Positions 23,760 to 33,500 of a stretch of DNA of 64,000 nucleotides are shown one piece after another. The stretch's first letter is position 1. Each line of letters opens with the position of its first letter. Both the position numbers and the translations under genes were made by a program. The stretch comes from Pedomonas sp051304405 (GTDB lineage: Bacteria > Pseudomonadota > Alphaproteobacteria > Sphingomonadales > Sphingomonadaceae): contig NZ_JBPPGG010000001.1 in the NCBI RefSeq assembly GCF_051304405.1, positions 1,116,001 through 1,180,000 on the forward strand, read 5' to 3'. The notes beneath the pieces are model-generated. The model was not told the DNA's origin and ran no database searches. It was given only the letters and a program-made list of their open reading frames with translations.

Positions 23760-25346
23760 CTAGTCGGTGCGCCGGACGATCACCAGCCCCAGGCTGAGCA
23801 AAAACAGTCCAAAAATCAGCGGCACATCGCCGAAACGAGCATAAAGCGTGACGGGCCGCCGCGCGGGCAGTTCTCCGGTGACCACGCCCCGGGCTCCGAG
23901 GGGCAGGCTGGCCTTCAGCCGGCCCTGGGAGTCGATGATCGCCGAGATGCCGGTCGGGGTGGCGCGCACCACCGGCAGGCCTTCCTCGATGGCGCGCATG
24001 CGGGCGATGGCCAGATGCTGGTGGGGGCCGGAGGAGTGGCCGAACCAGGCGTCGTTGGAGATGTTCACCAGCCAGGCCGGGCGTTTTTCCTTGTCGACCA
24101 CATTGCCCGGGAAGATCACCTCGTAGCAGATCAGCGGGCCGAAATCGGGAACGCCGGGCACGCTGAGGGTGCGCACGCCAGGGCCGGGCACGAAGTCGAT
24201 GTCGCCGGGGGCCAGCCGGTCGAGGCCGAGCGGCGCCAGCAGGTGGCGCAGCGGCATGTATTCGCCGAAGGGTACCAGATGGGCCTTGTCGTAGTGTGCC
24301 TGAATCTCGCCGTCGGGCGTGAGGACGAACAGGCTGTTGCGCAGGGCGATCGGCGTGCCGTCAGCTTCGTACTCCACCCGGATGCCGCCGGTGATGAGCG
24401 CGCCCGGCGCCTCGATGTGGCGGCCCATCAGATAACGGGTGCTGGGTTCGTGCTCGATGAAGTTCTGGATGGCCGTCTCCGGCCAGATGACGATGCCGGG
24501 CCCATAGCGCCGGATGGCCGCGGCGGTCAGGTCCAGATGCGCCCACAGGTGCCGCCGCTCGGCGGCGGGGTTCCATTTTTCGTCCTGGCCGATGCCCGCC
24601 TGCACGATGTGGAGGAGGGGGCCCTTCTCGGTCTCCGGGGGGCGGTCGATGGCAAGCCGCGCCGTGCCCCAAAGCGTGAGGCCAAGCAGCAGCACCGCCG
24701 TGAAGCCTGCGAGGCGGCGCGCGCCGTTGGTGCGGTCGGCGAGAACGGCGATGGCGCCCCCGGTCAGCAGCATGACGAACGACAGGCCGTAGATGCCGAC
24801 CACGGAGGCGGCCTGCGCCACCGGCAGCGCGGGCAGCCAGGCATTGCCCGCCAGATTCCACGGAAAGCCCGTGAGCACATGCCCGCGCACCCACTCGAAC
24901 GCCACCCACACGAGGGCGAGCACGAGGGCGCGGCGCGCCCGCCCGGTCCAGAGGCGATGGGCGCTGGCGGCGGTCAAGGCGATGAACAGGGCGAAGCCGC
25001 CCACCAGCAGCAGCACGGCGGGCAGGCCGAGCGCGGGCGGCATGTTGCTCTGGTAGCGGAAGGCGATGGCGATCCAGTAGAGCCCCACGCCGAACTGGCC
25101 GAAGCCGAACAGCCAGCCCAGCGCCGCCGCCCGCCGGGTGGTCTGCGCCGTATCCAGCAGCCACAGCAGCACGGCCAGGCCCAGCGGCATGAGCAGGAAC
25201 AGGTTCAGCGGCGCGAAGGCGAGGGCGCTCAGGGCGCCCGCCGCCAGGGCGACCGTGTTCTGGCGGCCTGCCGGCAGGGACCGAACCCGGTCAGCGGCTT
25301 GGGCGATGACAGTTTCGATGCGGCTTGGCACAGGCAAGGACAACAC
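23760..25346 (-). CDS. lnt: Apolipoprotein N-acyltransferase
   Basis: 528-residue inner-membrane enzyme that adds the third acyl chain to lipoproteins. The N-terminal half has about six hydrophobic segments; the C-terminal periplasmic half is a nitrilase fold with the expected triad: Glu in VIWPETAIQN, Lys in HYDKAHLVPFGEY, Cys in GPLICYEVIFPG. A last transmembrane helix (LIFGLFLLSLGLVIV) ends the protein. GTG 25346 is the assumed start; the ribosome site is weak. It supports the lipoproteins encoded elsewhere in the window. Confidence 0.96.
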   Translation of the reverse strand: MLSLPVPSRIETVIAQAADRVRSLPAGRQNTVALAAGALSALAFAPLNLFLLMPLGLAVLLWLLDTAQTTRRAAALGWLFGFGQFGVGLYWIAIAFRYQSNMPPALGLPAVLLLVGGFALFIALTAASAHRLWTGRARRALVLALVWVAFEWVRGHVLTGFPWNLAGNAWLPALPVAQAASVVGIYGLSFVMLLTGGAIAVLADRTNGARRLAGFTAVLLLGLTLWGTARLAIDRPPETEKGPLLHIVQAGIGQDEKWNPAAERRHLWAHLDLTAAAIRRYGPGIVIWPETAIQNFIEHEPSTRYLMGRHIEAPGALITGGIRVEYEADGTPIALRNSLFVLTPDGEIQAHYDKAHLVPFGEYMPLRHLLAPLGLDRLAPGDIDFVPGPGVRTLSVPGVPDFGPLICYEVIFPGNVVDKEKRPAWLVNISNDAWFGHSSGPHQHLAIARMRAIEEGLPVVRATPTGISAIIDSQGRLKASLPLGARGVVTGELPARRPVTLYARFGDVPLIFGLFLLSLGLVIVRRTD

Positions 25347-25423
25347 TCGAGCTGGAGTTCGGGCGGCAGCCCACGGAAGGGACGGGGATCAGGCGCGGCG
25401 GATCAGCAGGGCGGGCGCATGGG

Positions 25424-26332
25424 TCAGGCCTCGCCCTCCGCCTCGGACCCGGCGGGCGGATGCACCCGCACCCGGGTGATGCGCCGGGGCTCGCCGTCCA
25501 CGATCTCGAACCGGTAGCCGGAGGGGTGCTCGATCACCTCGCCGATGGCGGGCACGCGCCCGGCCAGCACGAAGATGAGGCCGCCCACCGTGTCGATGTC
25601 GTTGTCGTCCTCCTCCGGCAGGAAGTCCGTGCCCAGTTCGGCTTCCAGCTCGGTCACGCCCAGCCGGGCGTCCACGTCGTAGCTGCCGCCGGGCAGCGGG
25701 CGGATGAGGCTGGCTTCGGTCTCGTCGTGTTCGTCCTCGATCTCGCCGACGATCTCCTCCACCAGGTCCTCGATGGTGACGAGGCCGTCGGTACCGCCGT
25801 ACTCGTCCACCACGATGGCCATGTGGGTGCGGCTGGAGCGCATGCGCGCCAGCAGGTCGAGAATGCGCATGGAGGGCGGCACGAACAGCACCGAGCGCAG
25901 CAGCTGCTCCACCCGCGGCGGTCCCGTCTCCGAGGGCTGGACCAGATGGGCGTAGACGTCCTTCACGTGCACCATGCCGATGATGGCGTCGAGGCTGTCC
26001 CGGTAGACCGGCAGGCGCGAATGGCCCGCCTCCACGAACAGTCTGGCCAGTTCATCGAAGCTGCCCGCCGCATCGAAGGCGATGATGTCGGCTCGCGGCA
26101 CGGCCACGTCGTCCACCCGCAGCTCGCCGTAGCTGAGCAGGTTGCGCAGCATGGTGCGCTCGGCGGCGGAGAGGTCGTCCTGCCCCGTATCGAACGCGTG
26201 TTCCTCGATCACGTCCTCCAGGCTCTGGCGCAGGGTGCCATCGCCGTGACGCTTCTGCAGGCGGTGGAGAAGACCGGTCAGCAGGCGGCTGACCACGTTA
26301 CTTCCAGGGTCGGGAGAGGATGAATCAGTCAT
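25424..26332 (-). CDS. CorC/HlyC-type CBS-domain protein
   Basis: 302-residue cytoplasmic member of the CorC/HlyC family. The ERTMLRNLLSYGELRVDDVAVPRADI segment leads into two CBS domains (HSRLPVYRDSLDAIIGMVHVKD and MAIVVDEYGGTDGLVTIEDLVEEIVGEI read in parts), followed by the C-terminal transporter-associated CorC_HlyC domain (FLPEEDDNDIDTVGGLIF). It lacks the N-terminal transmembrane DUF21 domain of longer relatives. Linked to magnesium/cobalt homeostasis in other bacteria. It overlaps ybeY by 8 bases. Confidence 0.92.
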   Translation of the reverse strand: MTDSSSPDPGSNVVSRLLTGLLHRLQKRHGDGTLRQSLEDVIEEHAFDTGQDDLSAAERTMLRNLLSYGELRVDDVAVPRADIIAFDAAGSFDELARLFVEAGHSRLPVYRDSLDAIIGMVHVKDVYAHLVQPSETGPPRVEQLLRSVLFVPPSMRILDLLARMRSSRTHMAIVVDEYGGTDGLVTIEDLVEEIVGEIEDEHDETEASLIRPLPGGSYDVDARLGVTELEAELGTDFLPEEDDNDIDTVGGLIFVLAGRVPAIGEVIEHPSGYRFEIVDGEPRRITRVRVHPPAGSEAEGEA

Positions 26333-26849
26333 GGCCTATCGGGCCGTTGGCGTAAGGGTCGGGCAGCCCCATGCTGGCGAGGATGGAGCGCTCCAGCGAT
26401 TCCATGGCTTCTGCCTCGTCGTCGGTTTCATGGTCATAGCCTAGCAAATGCAAGGTGCCGTGAACAATGAGATGTGTGACATGGGCCGCCAGCAGCTTGC
26501 CCTGCTCGCGGGCTTCGGCGGCGGTGGTCTCGTGGGCGATGACGATGTCGCCCAGCAGCAGCTCCTTGCCGAGGAAGCCGGGGGTCTCCAGCTCGTCCGG
26601 CTCCACCATGGGGAAGGAGAGCACGTTGGTCGGCTTGTCCTTGCCGCGATAGTCGCGGTTCAATTCGCGGATGGTCTCGTCGTCGACGAACCGCAGCGAG
26701 ATCTCGACAGCCACATCCGGCCACTGGTCCAGCATGGCATAGGGGGTCGCGCGCACGGCGGCCTGCACGGCGCCGGCGGCCAGCGTGTCCCAGTCAAGCT
26801 CCGCCTCGTCCCAGGCGGGGGCTTCCACTTCGGCTTCAATTCTCAGCAT
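26325..26849 (-). CDS. ybeY: Endoribonuclease YbeY, rRNA maturation factor
   Basis: 174-residue zinc-dependent RNase needed for 16S rRNA 3' processing and ribosome quality control. The metal motif HGTLHLLGYDH is intact near residue 130, and LNRDYRGKDKPTNVLSFP is the conserved central segment. The ATG at 26849 (MLRIEAEVEAP) overlaps the phoH end by 14 bases and has GGA 5 bases upstream. Confidence 0.97.
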   Translation of the reverse strand: MLRIEAEVEAPAWDEAELDWDTLAAGAVQAAVRATPYAMLDQWPDVAVEISLRFVDDETIRELNRDYRGKDKPTNVLSFPMVEPDELETPGFLGKELLLGDIVIAHETTAAEAREQGKLLAAHVTHLIVHGTLHLLGYDHETDDEAEAMESLERSILASMGLPDPYANGPIGHD

Positions 26850-27855
26850 GACGATCCGCGTCGTAAGCATCCACAATGCGCCCGACCAGCGGATGCCGGA
26901 CCACTTCCTTCGGGTCGAAGCGCACCACGGCGATGCCCTCGATTCCTTCCAGCCGCGACACCGCGTCGGCAAGGCCCGACTTCTGCGGCGGCGGCAGGTC
27001 CACCTGGCTCGGGTCGCCGCAGATGACCATGCGGCAGCGGGTGCCGAAGCGGGTGAGGAACATCTTCATCTGCATCGGCGTGGTGTTCTGCGCCTCGTCC
27101 AGAATGACGAAGGCGTCCGAGAGGGTGCGCCCGCGCATGAACGCCAGCGGCGCCACCTCGATCTCGCCGGAGGCCAGACGGCGCTCCACCTGTTCGGGGG
27201 GCAGCATGTCGTTGAGTGCGTCGTAGAGGGGGCGCAGGTAGGGGTCCACCTTCTCGCGCATGTCGCCGGGCAGGAAGCCGAGCCGCTCGCCCGCCTCCAC
27301 CGCCGGGCGGGAGAGGATGATGCGGTCAACGCTGCCGGTGATCAGCTCGTGCACGGCCTGCGCCACGGCGAGGTAGGTCTTGCCGGTGCCCGCCGGGCCG
27401 AGGGCGAAGATCATGTCGCTCTTGTGCAGGTGCTGCATGTAGCGCACCTGGGTCGGCGAGCGGGGCTGGATGGTCTTGCGCCGGGTGCGGATCTGGACGG
27501 GGGAGTCGCCGCCTGCGTCCGGCGACAGGCTGTTCTGCTGCATCAGCGTGTCGGACAGCGCCACGGCGGACTCCACGTCGGCCAGTTCGATCTCGCCGCC
27601 CTGCTGGAGCCGGTTGTAGAGGGTGATGAGCACATCCCGCGCACGGGCCGCCGCGTCCGGCTCGCCCTCGATGGTGAGCCGGTTGCCGCGTGCGGCGATG
27701 AACACGCCCAGCCGGTTTTCCAGCGCAATCAGATTCTGGTCGAACTCGCCGAACAGCGGCCCGAGCAGCCGCCCCTCCTCGAATTCCAGCTGAAGGCTGC
27801 CGTCGTTGCCGCCGTCGCTGGCGCGGGGGCCGTTGCGGTATGGTTTCTTGCCCAT
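26836..27855 (-). CDS. PhoH-like ATPase (YbeZ)
   Basis: 339-residue PhoH-family P-loop ATPase. Walker A is GPAGTGKT; Walker B is FVILDEAQNTT. The N-terminus contains a KH-like RNA-binding segment (NLIALENRLGVFIAARGNRLTI). It partners YbeY in ribosome-associated RNA processing; the two genes overlap. The ATG at 27855 has GAGG just upstream; the in-frame TTG at 27858 is less likely. Confidence 0.96.
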   Translation of the reverse strand: MGKKPYRNGPRASDGGNDGSLQLEFEEGRLLGPLFGEFDQNLIALENRLGVFIAARGNRLTIEGEPDAAARARDVLITLYNRLQQGGEIELADVESAVALSDTLMQQNSLSPDAGGDSPVQIRTRRKTIQPRSPTQVRYMQHLHKSDMIFALGPAGTGKTYLAVAQAVHELITGSVDRIILSRPAVEAGERLGFLPGDMREKVDPYLRPLYDALNDMLPPEQVERRLASGEIEVAPLAFMRGRTLSDAFVILDEAQNTTPMQMKMFLTRFGTRCRMVICGDPSQVDLPPPQKSGLADAVSRLEGIEGIAVVRFDPKEVVRHPLVGRIVDAYDADRHAEN

Positions 27856-27867
27856 CAAGCCTCGCGT

Positions 27868-29253
<1,386 letters not shown>

Positions 29254-29400
29254 CGAAAATGCTCGCTCTTAACTGTGCGTCGAACGCCAGCGACTGTCGC
29301 TTCGTTCCCGTGGCCGTCTGTCGTTGGTAGATAGCCCAATGTGGGCCGTCGCTCAATGCGGTGGAGTCGGCCGCCGCCGGGGCCGGCCGGGCGCTTCATC

Positions 29401-30216
29401 CTACAACTCGCCCCGGTTGGCGCGGATCAGCCCGGCGGAGACCACCTGCTCGCAGTGGCGGGCCAGCGCCTTGCGGTCGGGGAAGTCCGAGCGCAGCACC
29501 GGTTCGTGGAACTGGATCACCGCGCGGATGTGCCCCAGCCCCAGCAGCTCCCACACGTGCGGGGCCAGCTCCATGTCGCCGATCCAGGCCACCTTGTGGC
29601 GCATGGAGCGCAGCATGGGCAGGCCGTTGATGTGGGTGTAGGCCAGCGTCACCGGCTGCACCGTCACGCCGAGGCCGTCCGCCTCCGCGATGGCGAACAG
29701 GGAGGACTTGAACGGCTTCACCGTGCGCCCCGAGGTGCTGGTGCCTTCGGGGAACAGGATGATGCTGTGGCCCGCCGCCATGCGCTCGGCGATGATGTTG
29801 GACTGCTCGCGCGAGCGGGTGCGCCGCTCCCGCTCCACATAGATGGTCCGTTGCAGGTCGGAGAGCCGGGTGACCATGCCCCACTGGCCCACCTCCGCCT
29901 TGGCGACGAAGCTGCCGAGGATGTGCGAGCCCAGCACCGGGATGTCCACCCACGAGATGTGGTTGGAGACATAAAGGGTGGACGGGCGCTCCACCGGCGT
30001 GCCGATCACGTCGATGTGCATGCCGATGGCGCGGCAGAACAGCCGATGGAAGGCGCGCGGAATGCGCGGCGCGGCGTCCGGGCGCAGACGCAGGCTCAGG
30101 GCCTGGGCCGGGCCGCACACGGCAAGGCCAAGCGCCGCCTGGGCGAGGGCGCGGATGGCCCGCCAGTCCCGGTCGAACGTCTCCGAGAAGGGGTTGAGTA
30201 AAGGGGCGGTGCCCAT
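29401..30216 (-). CDS. plsC: 1-acyl-sn-glycerol-3-phosphate acyltransferase
   Basis: 271-residue PlsC-type acyltransferase that makes phosphatidic acid from lysophosphatidic acid at the inner membrane. The HX4D motif is NHISWVD, and the glycerophosphate-binding motif is FPEGTSTSGR. A hydrophobic N-terminal helix (LAQAALGLAVCG) anchors it. The ATG at 30216 has AGGA three bases upstream. It lies between miaB and fur on the minus strand. Confidence 0.92.
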   Translation of the reverse strand: MGTAPLLNPFSETFDRDWRAIRALAQAALGLAVCGPAQALSLRLRPDAAPRIPRAFHRLFCRAIGMHIDVIGTPVERPSTLYVSNHISWVDIPVLGSHILGSFVAKAEVGQWGMVTRLSDLQRTIYVERERRTRSREQSNIIAERMAAGHSIILFPEGTSTSGRTVKPFKSSLFAIAEADGLGVTVQPVTLAYTHINGLPMLRSMRHKVAWIGDMELAPHVWELLGLGHIRAVIQFHEPVLRSDFPDRKALARHCEQVVSAGLIRANRGEL

Positions 30217-30301
30217 AGATCCTGCCTGACGCAAACCCGGATGCAGCGCCTCTTGTCGGGCGCTGCTTGCCGTCTCTCTATGTCATTTCGGGCAGAATGG
30301 C

Positions 30302-30320
30302 CATGCCGTGCGGCGGCATG
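30302..30320. other. 7-bp perfect hairpin between fur and plsC
   Basis: CATGCCG (30302-30308), loop TGCGG, CGGCATG (30314-30320). No T-run, so a terminator role for fur is doubtful. Confidence 0.4.
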
Positions 30321-30346
30321 GCCGAATGCGGGGGCGGGTGGGGGTG

Positions 30347-30391
30347 CAGACGCAGACGCAGATCCAGACGCAGACGCGAATGCAGACGCAA
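30347..30391. repeat. CAGACG hexamer repeat after fur
   Basis: About seven imperfect tandem copies of CAGACG (interrupted by ATC and CGAATG variants) lie 5 bases beyond the fur stop. Simple-sequence tract, likely slippage-prone. Confidence 0.75.
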
Positions 30392-30395
30392 CTCG

Positions 30396-30830
30396 TCAGC
30401 CGTTGCCGTGCTTCTGCGAATCGATCCGCACGCCATAAAGCTCCATCCGGTGATCCATCAGCCGGTAGCCCAGCCGTTCGGCGATGCGCTTCTGCAACTC
30501 CTCGATCTCCGGGTCGTGGAACTCGACCACGTCGCCGGATTCCAGGTCGATCAGGTGGTCGTGATGCGCGTCGGGCACGGGCTCGTAGCGCGAGCGGCCG
30601 TCGCGGAAATCATGCCGCTCCAGAATGCCCGCCTCCTCGAACAGGCGCACAGTGCGGTAGACCGTGGCGATGGAGATCCGCTTGTCGATGGCCGTGGCGC
30701 GGCGGTACACTTCCTCCACATCGGGGTGATCGTCCGCCTCGCCCAGAACACGGGCGATGACCCGGCGCTGGTCCGTCATCCGCATGCCGCGCTCAATGCA
30801 AAGCGCTTCAATGTCGATGTGCTGTCCCAT
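30396..30830 (-). CDS. fur: Fur-family metal-responsive repressor
   Basis: 144-residue Fur-superfamily regulator. A winged-helix N-terminus (RMTDQRRVIARVLGEADDHP, ISIATVYRTVRLFEEAGIL) and the metal-binding dimerisation domain with HHDHLIDLESG and EFHDPEIEELQ are present. It lacks the CxxC zinc pairs of E. coli Fur, as in alphaproteobacterial Fur/Mur proteins, so it may sense iron or manganese. GAGGAG lies 8 bases before the ATG. An unusually structured leader precedes it (30873-30952). Confidence 0.93.
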   Translation of the reverse strand: MGQHIDIEALCIERGMRMTDQRRVIARVLGEADDHPDVEEVYRRATAIDKRISIATVYRTVRLFEEAGILERHDFRDGRSRYEPVPDAHHDHLIDLESGDVVEFHDPEIEELQKRIAERLGYRLMDHRMELYGVRIDSQKHGNG

Positions 30831-30872
30831 GGCCGGTACTCCTCAGCTAGAAGTGGAAGACTAAAGCGAGAA

Positions 30873-30952
30873 GAAGGTCCTCGCAAGGGTGCAGGGCCCT
30901 CTCGAGTCGTGCGGGGAAAGCACAACTCTGGCCCTGTAATGCGAAGACCTTC
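30873..30952 (-). ncRNA. Candidate structured leader or small RNA upstream of fur
   Basis: Nested complementary blocks on one axis: GAAGGTC (30873-30879) with GACCTTC (30946-30952), CGCA (30882-30885) with TGCG (30940-30943), CAGGGCC (30892-30898) with GGCCCTG (30930-30936), and GTGC (30909-30912) with GCAC (30920-30923). About 22 pairs in an 80-base stem with internal loops, ending 43 bases before the fur ATG. Strand is assigned by position only. Confidence 0.4.
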
Positions 30953-30963
30953 CGAAAAGGCAA

Positions 30964-30984
30964 GCCTGGCGCAAGGCGCCAGGC
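30964..30984 (-). terminator. Intrinsic terminator after mucR
   Basis: GCCTGGCGC, loop AAG, GCGCCAGGC: 9-bp perfect stem 26 bases after the mucR stop. The minus strand continues TTGCCTTTT, an imperfect T tract. Confidence 0.65.
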
Positions 30985-31010
30985 CATTTTAATACTTGGG
31001 AATTACTCGA

Positions 31011-31427
31011 TCAGGCCCGCTTTTTGCGGCGGGTGCCCAGACCGATCTTTTTCGCCAACTGGCGGCGCTGGTTGGCGTAATTGGGCGCAACCATCGGATA
31101 GTCGGCCGGCAGGTTCCACTTGGCGCGGTACTGCTCCGGCGTCATGTTGTAGTGCGTCATCAGGTGACGCTTCAGCATTTTCAGCTTTTTGCCGTCTTCC
31201 AGGCAAATGATGTAGTCCGGCTTGACGGACGAGCGCACTGAAACGGCAGGTTCCTGCTTGGTTTCAACCTTGACGGGGGCACTCCCCAACCGGGAGAGCG
31301 CATTGTAAACGTTCTCGATGAGGTTGGGCAGGTCAGAAACGGCAACGGTGTTATTGGCCACGTGCGAAGAAACAATATCTGCCGTCAGCGTCAGCAAATC
31401 GTCGCCAGTGCCTGGATGTTCGCTCAT
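31011..31427 (-). CDS. MucR/Ros-family transcriptional regulator
   Basis: 138-residue zinc-finger regulator of the Ros/MucR family, found almost only in alphaproteobacteria and often controlling envelope, motility or exopolysaccharide genes. The finger reads ICLEDGKKLKMLKRHLMTHY, with the conserved continuation NMTPEQYRAKWNLPADYPM and a basic tail (GTRRKKRA). The ATG at 31427 (MSEHPGTGDD) is the family start. Regions on both sides are AT-richer than average, consistent with its own promoter. Confidence 0.95.
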   Translation of the reverse strand: MSEHPGTGDDLLTLTADIVSSHVANNTVAVSDLPNLIENVYNALSRLGSAPVKVETKQEPAVSVRSSVKPDYIICLEDGKKLKMLKRHLMTHYNMTPEQYRAKWNLPADYPMVAPNYANQRRQLAKKIGLGTRRKKRA

Positions 31428-31560
31428 GGGATCTTTTCCCCTTACAAAGCGCGATTGTTCAAACTCAATTAGCACCCCTCACACGGTGCGTATGTTCTGT
31501 TTTGAAGAAAAAGACAAGGGGGTCTGTAAAAGTTTTTCCGCCCTTTAACTTTTATATGGA

Positions 31561-32028
31561 CTATAGGGGTAAATGCATCGTTAGGGCATCGAGCAGTTCG
31601 CCCTTATCTGAGCGGTAATAGCCGGGTCGGCGGCCCACGACTTCAAATCCTCTCGATTTATAAAGCGCCGTTGCGACAGTATTACCATCCCGCACCTCAA
31701 GGTACATGTGGCGTGCGCCCGCACCCCTGCACCGGGCGATGGCGTGGTCCAGCAGCCGGCCGCCGAGGCCTTTCCCGCGCTGGGAGGGCAGAACGGCGAT
31801 GAGCAGCAGCTCGGCCTCGTCCAGCACCTGGCGGGCAAGGGCGAAGGCGACCGGGCTGTCGTCGCCCGGCCCGGCGCGCACGATGGCGGCCTCGGTGCCC
31901 GGGATGGAAAGGGCCGCGAGCACCTGCTCCGACGACCAGCGCTCGCCGTAGCGCGGGTCGAAGCTGGCGGTCATCAGCGCTTCCAGCAGAGCTGCGTCGA
32001 TCCGGTCCGGTGTGAGGAGGCAGACCAT
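31561..32028 (-). CDS. rimI: Ribosomal-protein-alanine N-acetyltransferase
   Basis: 155-residue GNAT acetyltransferase. Acetyl-CoA motif A is VLPSQRGKGLGGRLL; the C-terminal YLEVRDGNTVATALYKSRGF is typical of RimI, which acetylates the N-terminus of S18. Paired with tsaB 23 bases upstream, as in many genomes. Confidence 0.92.
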   Translation of the reverse strand: MVCLLTPDRIDAALLEALMTASFDPRYGERWSSEQVLAALSIPGTEAAIVRAGPGDDSPVAFALARQVLDEAELLLIAVLPSQRGKGLGGRLLDHAIARCRGAGARHMYLEVRDGNTVATALYKSRGFEVVGRRPGYYRSDKGELLDALTMHLPL

Positions 32029-32051
32029 GGGGAGTGTTCCGGGGCTGGCGT

Positions 32052-32756
32052 TCAGCCGGCGGCGGGCGGCAGGGCCCCGCCGGGCAGGCGGGCATCGTGC
32101 GGCCGCACGTAGAGGGCCTGGGGCGCGCGGGCGAAGCCCGGCAGGCGCGACAGCCGCGCCACGTGGGCGGCGCGGGTCCATTCGGGCGGCGCGGCGGCGA
32201 GGGTCTGGTTGCTCGCTTCGCTCACCAGCGCCGCGCCCGAGCCGACGGCAAGGCAGCAGCCGTGTGCGCGGGCGAGGGCGGCGGCCTCTGCGGGCGTCAG
32301 GGCCTCCGGCTCGCCGAGGGCCTCCGGCGCTTCGCCCGTCAGGCCGAAGACCTGGGCATAAACCTGCCCCCGGCTGGCGTCGATGGCGGCGAGGAGCGGC
32401 GTGCCTTCACGCCGTGCGGCGGTCTCGTCCAGCCCGGCCAGCGCAAGGGCGGCGAGCGAGGAGACGCCGTGGCAGGGCACGCCCCAGGCCAGTGCGAAGG
32501 CGCGGGCGGCGGCCAGCCCCACCCGAATGCCGGTGAAGCTGCCGGGCCCGAGCGCCACCGCAACGGTGGCGATGCGATCCGGCCCCACGCCGGCGTCCGC
32601 CAGCAGCGCGCCCACCATGGGCACCAGCCGTTCGGCATGGCCCCGAGCGATCAGCTCGAAGCGCTCGCACAGAAGGGTGCCATCGGTGCCAACCAGCGCG
32701 GCGGAGCAGCCCGACAGGGCGGTATCGAGGCCGAGGATGAGGGGGGCCATGGTCAT
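32052..32756 (-). CDS. tsaB: tRNA N6-threonylcarbamoyladenosine biosynthesis protein TsaB
   Basis: 234-residue ASKHA-fold partner of TsaD (gene at 56565-57617) in t6A37 synthesis. LGLDTALSGCSAALV at the N-terminus and GPGSFTGIRVGLAAARAFA are the family signatures. The ATG at 32756 gives MTMAPLILGLDT. Pro/Ala/Gly-rich C-terminus. Confidence 0.95.
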   Translation of the reverse strand: MTMAPLILGLDTALSGCSAALVGTDGTLLCERFELIARGHAERLVPMVGALLADAGVGPDRIATVAVALGPGSFTGIRVGLAAARAFALAWGVPCHGVSSLAALALAGLDETAARREGTPLLAAIDASRGQVYAQVFGLTGEAPEALGEPEALTPAEAAALARAHGCCLAVGSGAALVSEASNQTLAAAPPEWTRAAHVARLSRLPGFARAPQALYVRPHDARLPGGALPPAAG

Positions 32757-32784
32757 GACGGGTGTCCGGCGGCTTTCCTGTGGC

Positions 32785-33378
32785 TTAGAGAATCTTGCAG
32801 GCGTCCTCGAAGGAGAGGCGGGGCAGGCGGGGCTCCAGGGCGGTATCGTCGCCGTAACCCAGCGCGCAGAGGAAGTTGGTCCTGACAGTGGTGCCGGCGA
32901 AGAAGGCGGCGTCCACCTTCTCGTGATTGAAGCCGGACATGGGGCAGCAATCCAGCCCCAGCGCCCGGGCCGCCAGGATGAGGTAGGCACCCTGAAGCGA
33001 CGAATTGCGGAAGGCGGTCGCCTCGGCCAGCGCCGGATTGCCGGCGAACATATCGCGGGCGTCGGGCATGTTCGGGAACAGCTCCGGCAGCTTTTCGTAG
33101 AAGGCTGTGTCCTCGCCGATGATGGCGACCGCGCCCGCGGTCCTGACCCTCTCCCCGTTGCTGGAGCTGACGCAGCCGGCGAGCGTGTCGAGGGCCTGCC
33201 GGCTGTGGGCGAACACGATCCGCGCCGGGCTGCAATTCATGGAGGTGGGCGCCAGGCGGGTCAGCTCGTAGATCGCGCGCAGCTGCACGTCGGTGACCGG
33301 CTTGTCCAGCCAGGCCCGCGGCGTGCGGGCAAGGCGGAAGAGGGTGTCGAGGCTGTGGTCGCTGATGATCTCGGCCAT
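32785..33378 (-). CDS. rutE: Nitroreductase-family malonic semialdehyde reductase (RutE-like)
   Basis: 197 residues, matching the RutE/HadB subgroup of FMN nitroreductases (about 196). Signatures: RTPRAWLDKPVTD, LTRLAPTSMNCSPARIVF, SSLQGAYLILAARALGLDCCPMSGFN. RutE reduces malonic semialdehyde to 3-hydroxypropionate in pyrimidine catabolism, but no other rut gene is in the window, so another substrate is possible. GGAGGA is 9 bases before the ATG. Confidence 0.82.
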   Translation of the reverse strand: MAEIISDHSLDTLFRLARTPRAWLDKPVTDVQLRAIYELTRLAPTSMNCSPARIVFAHSRQALDTLAGCVSSSNGERVRTAGAVAIIGEDTAFYEKLPELFPNMPDARDMFAGNPALAEATAFRNSSLQGAYLILAARALGLDCCPMSGFNHEKVDAAFFAGTTVRTNFLCALGYGDDTALEPRLPRLSFEDACKIL

Positions 33379-33426
33379 GGCTGCGGTTCCTCCCGAAAGT
33401 CGACGCCAAGTCGCACATCAAATCGC

Positions 33427-33468
33427 AAAAAAACTTGCGCCCGTATTGGGACGGACACGGGCGCAAGT
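33427..33468 (-). terminator. Strong intrinsic terminator after nfuA
   Basis: ACTTGCGCCCGT (33433-33444) pairs perfectly with ACGGGCGCAAGT (33457-33468), loop 12. On the minus strand it is followed by seven T. It lies 32 bases beyond the nfuA stop and upstream of the RutE-like gene. Confidence 0.9.
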
Positions 33469-33500
33469 AAAGCATTTAGCCTGATCTTTTGACCGGGCGT

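Noticed and set aside
32785..33378. A complete rut pyrimidine-degradation operon
   Set aside because: Only the RutE-like reductase is present; neighbours are tsaB and nfuA.
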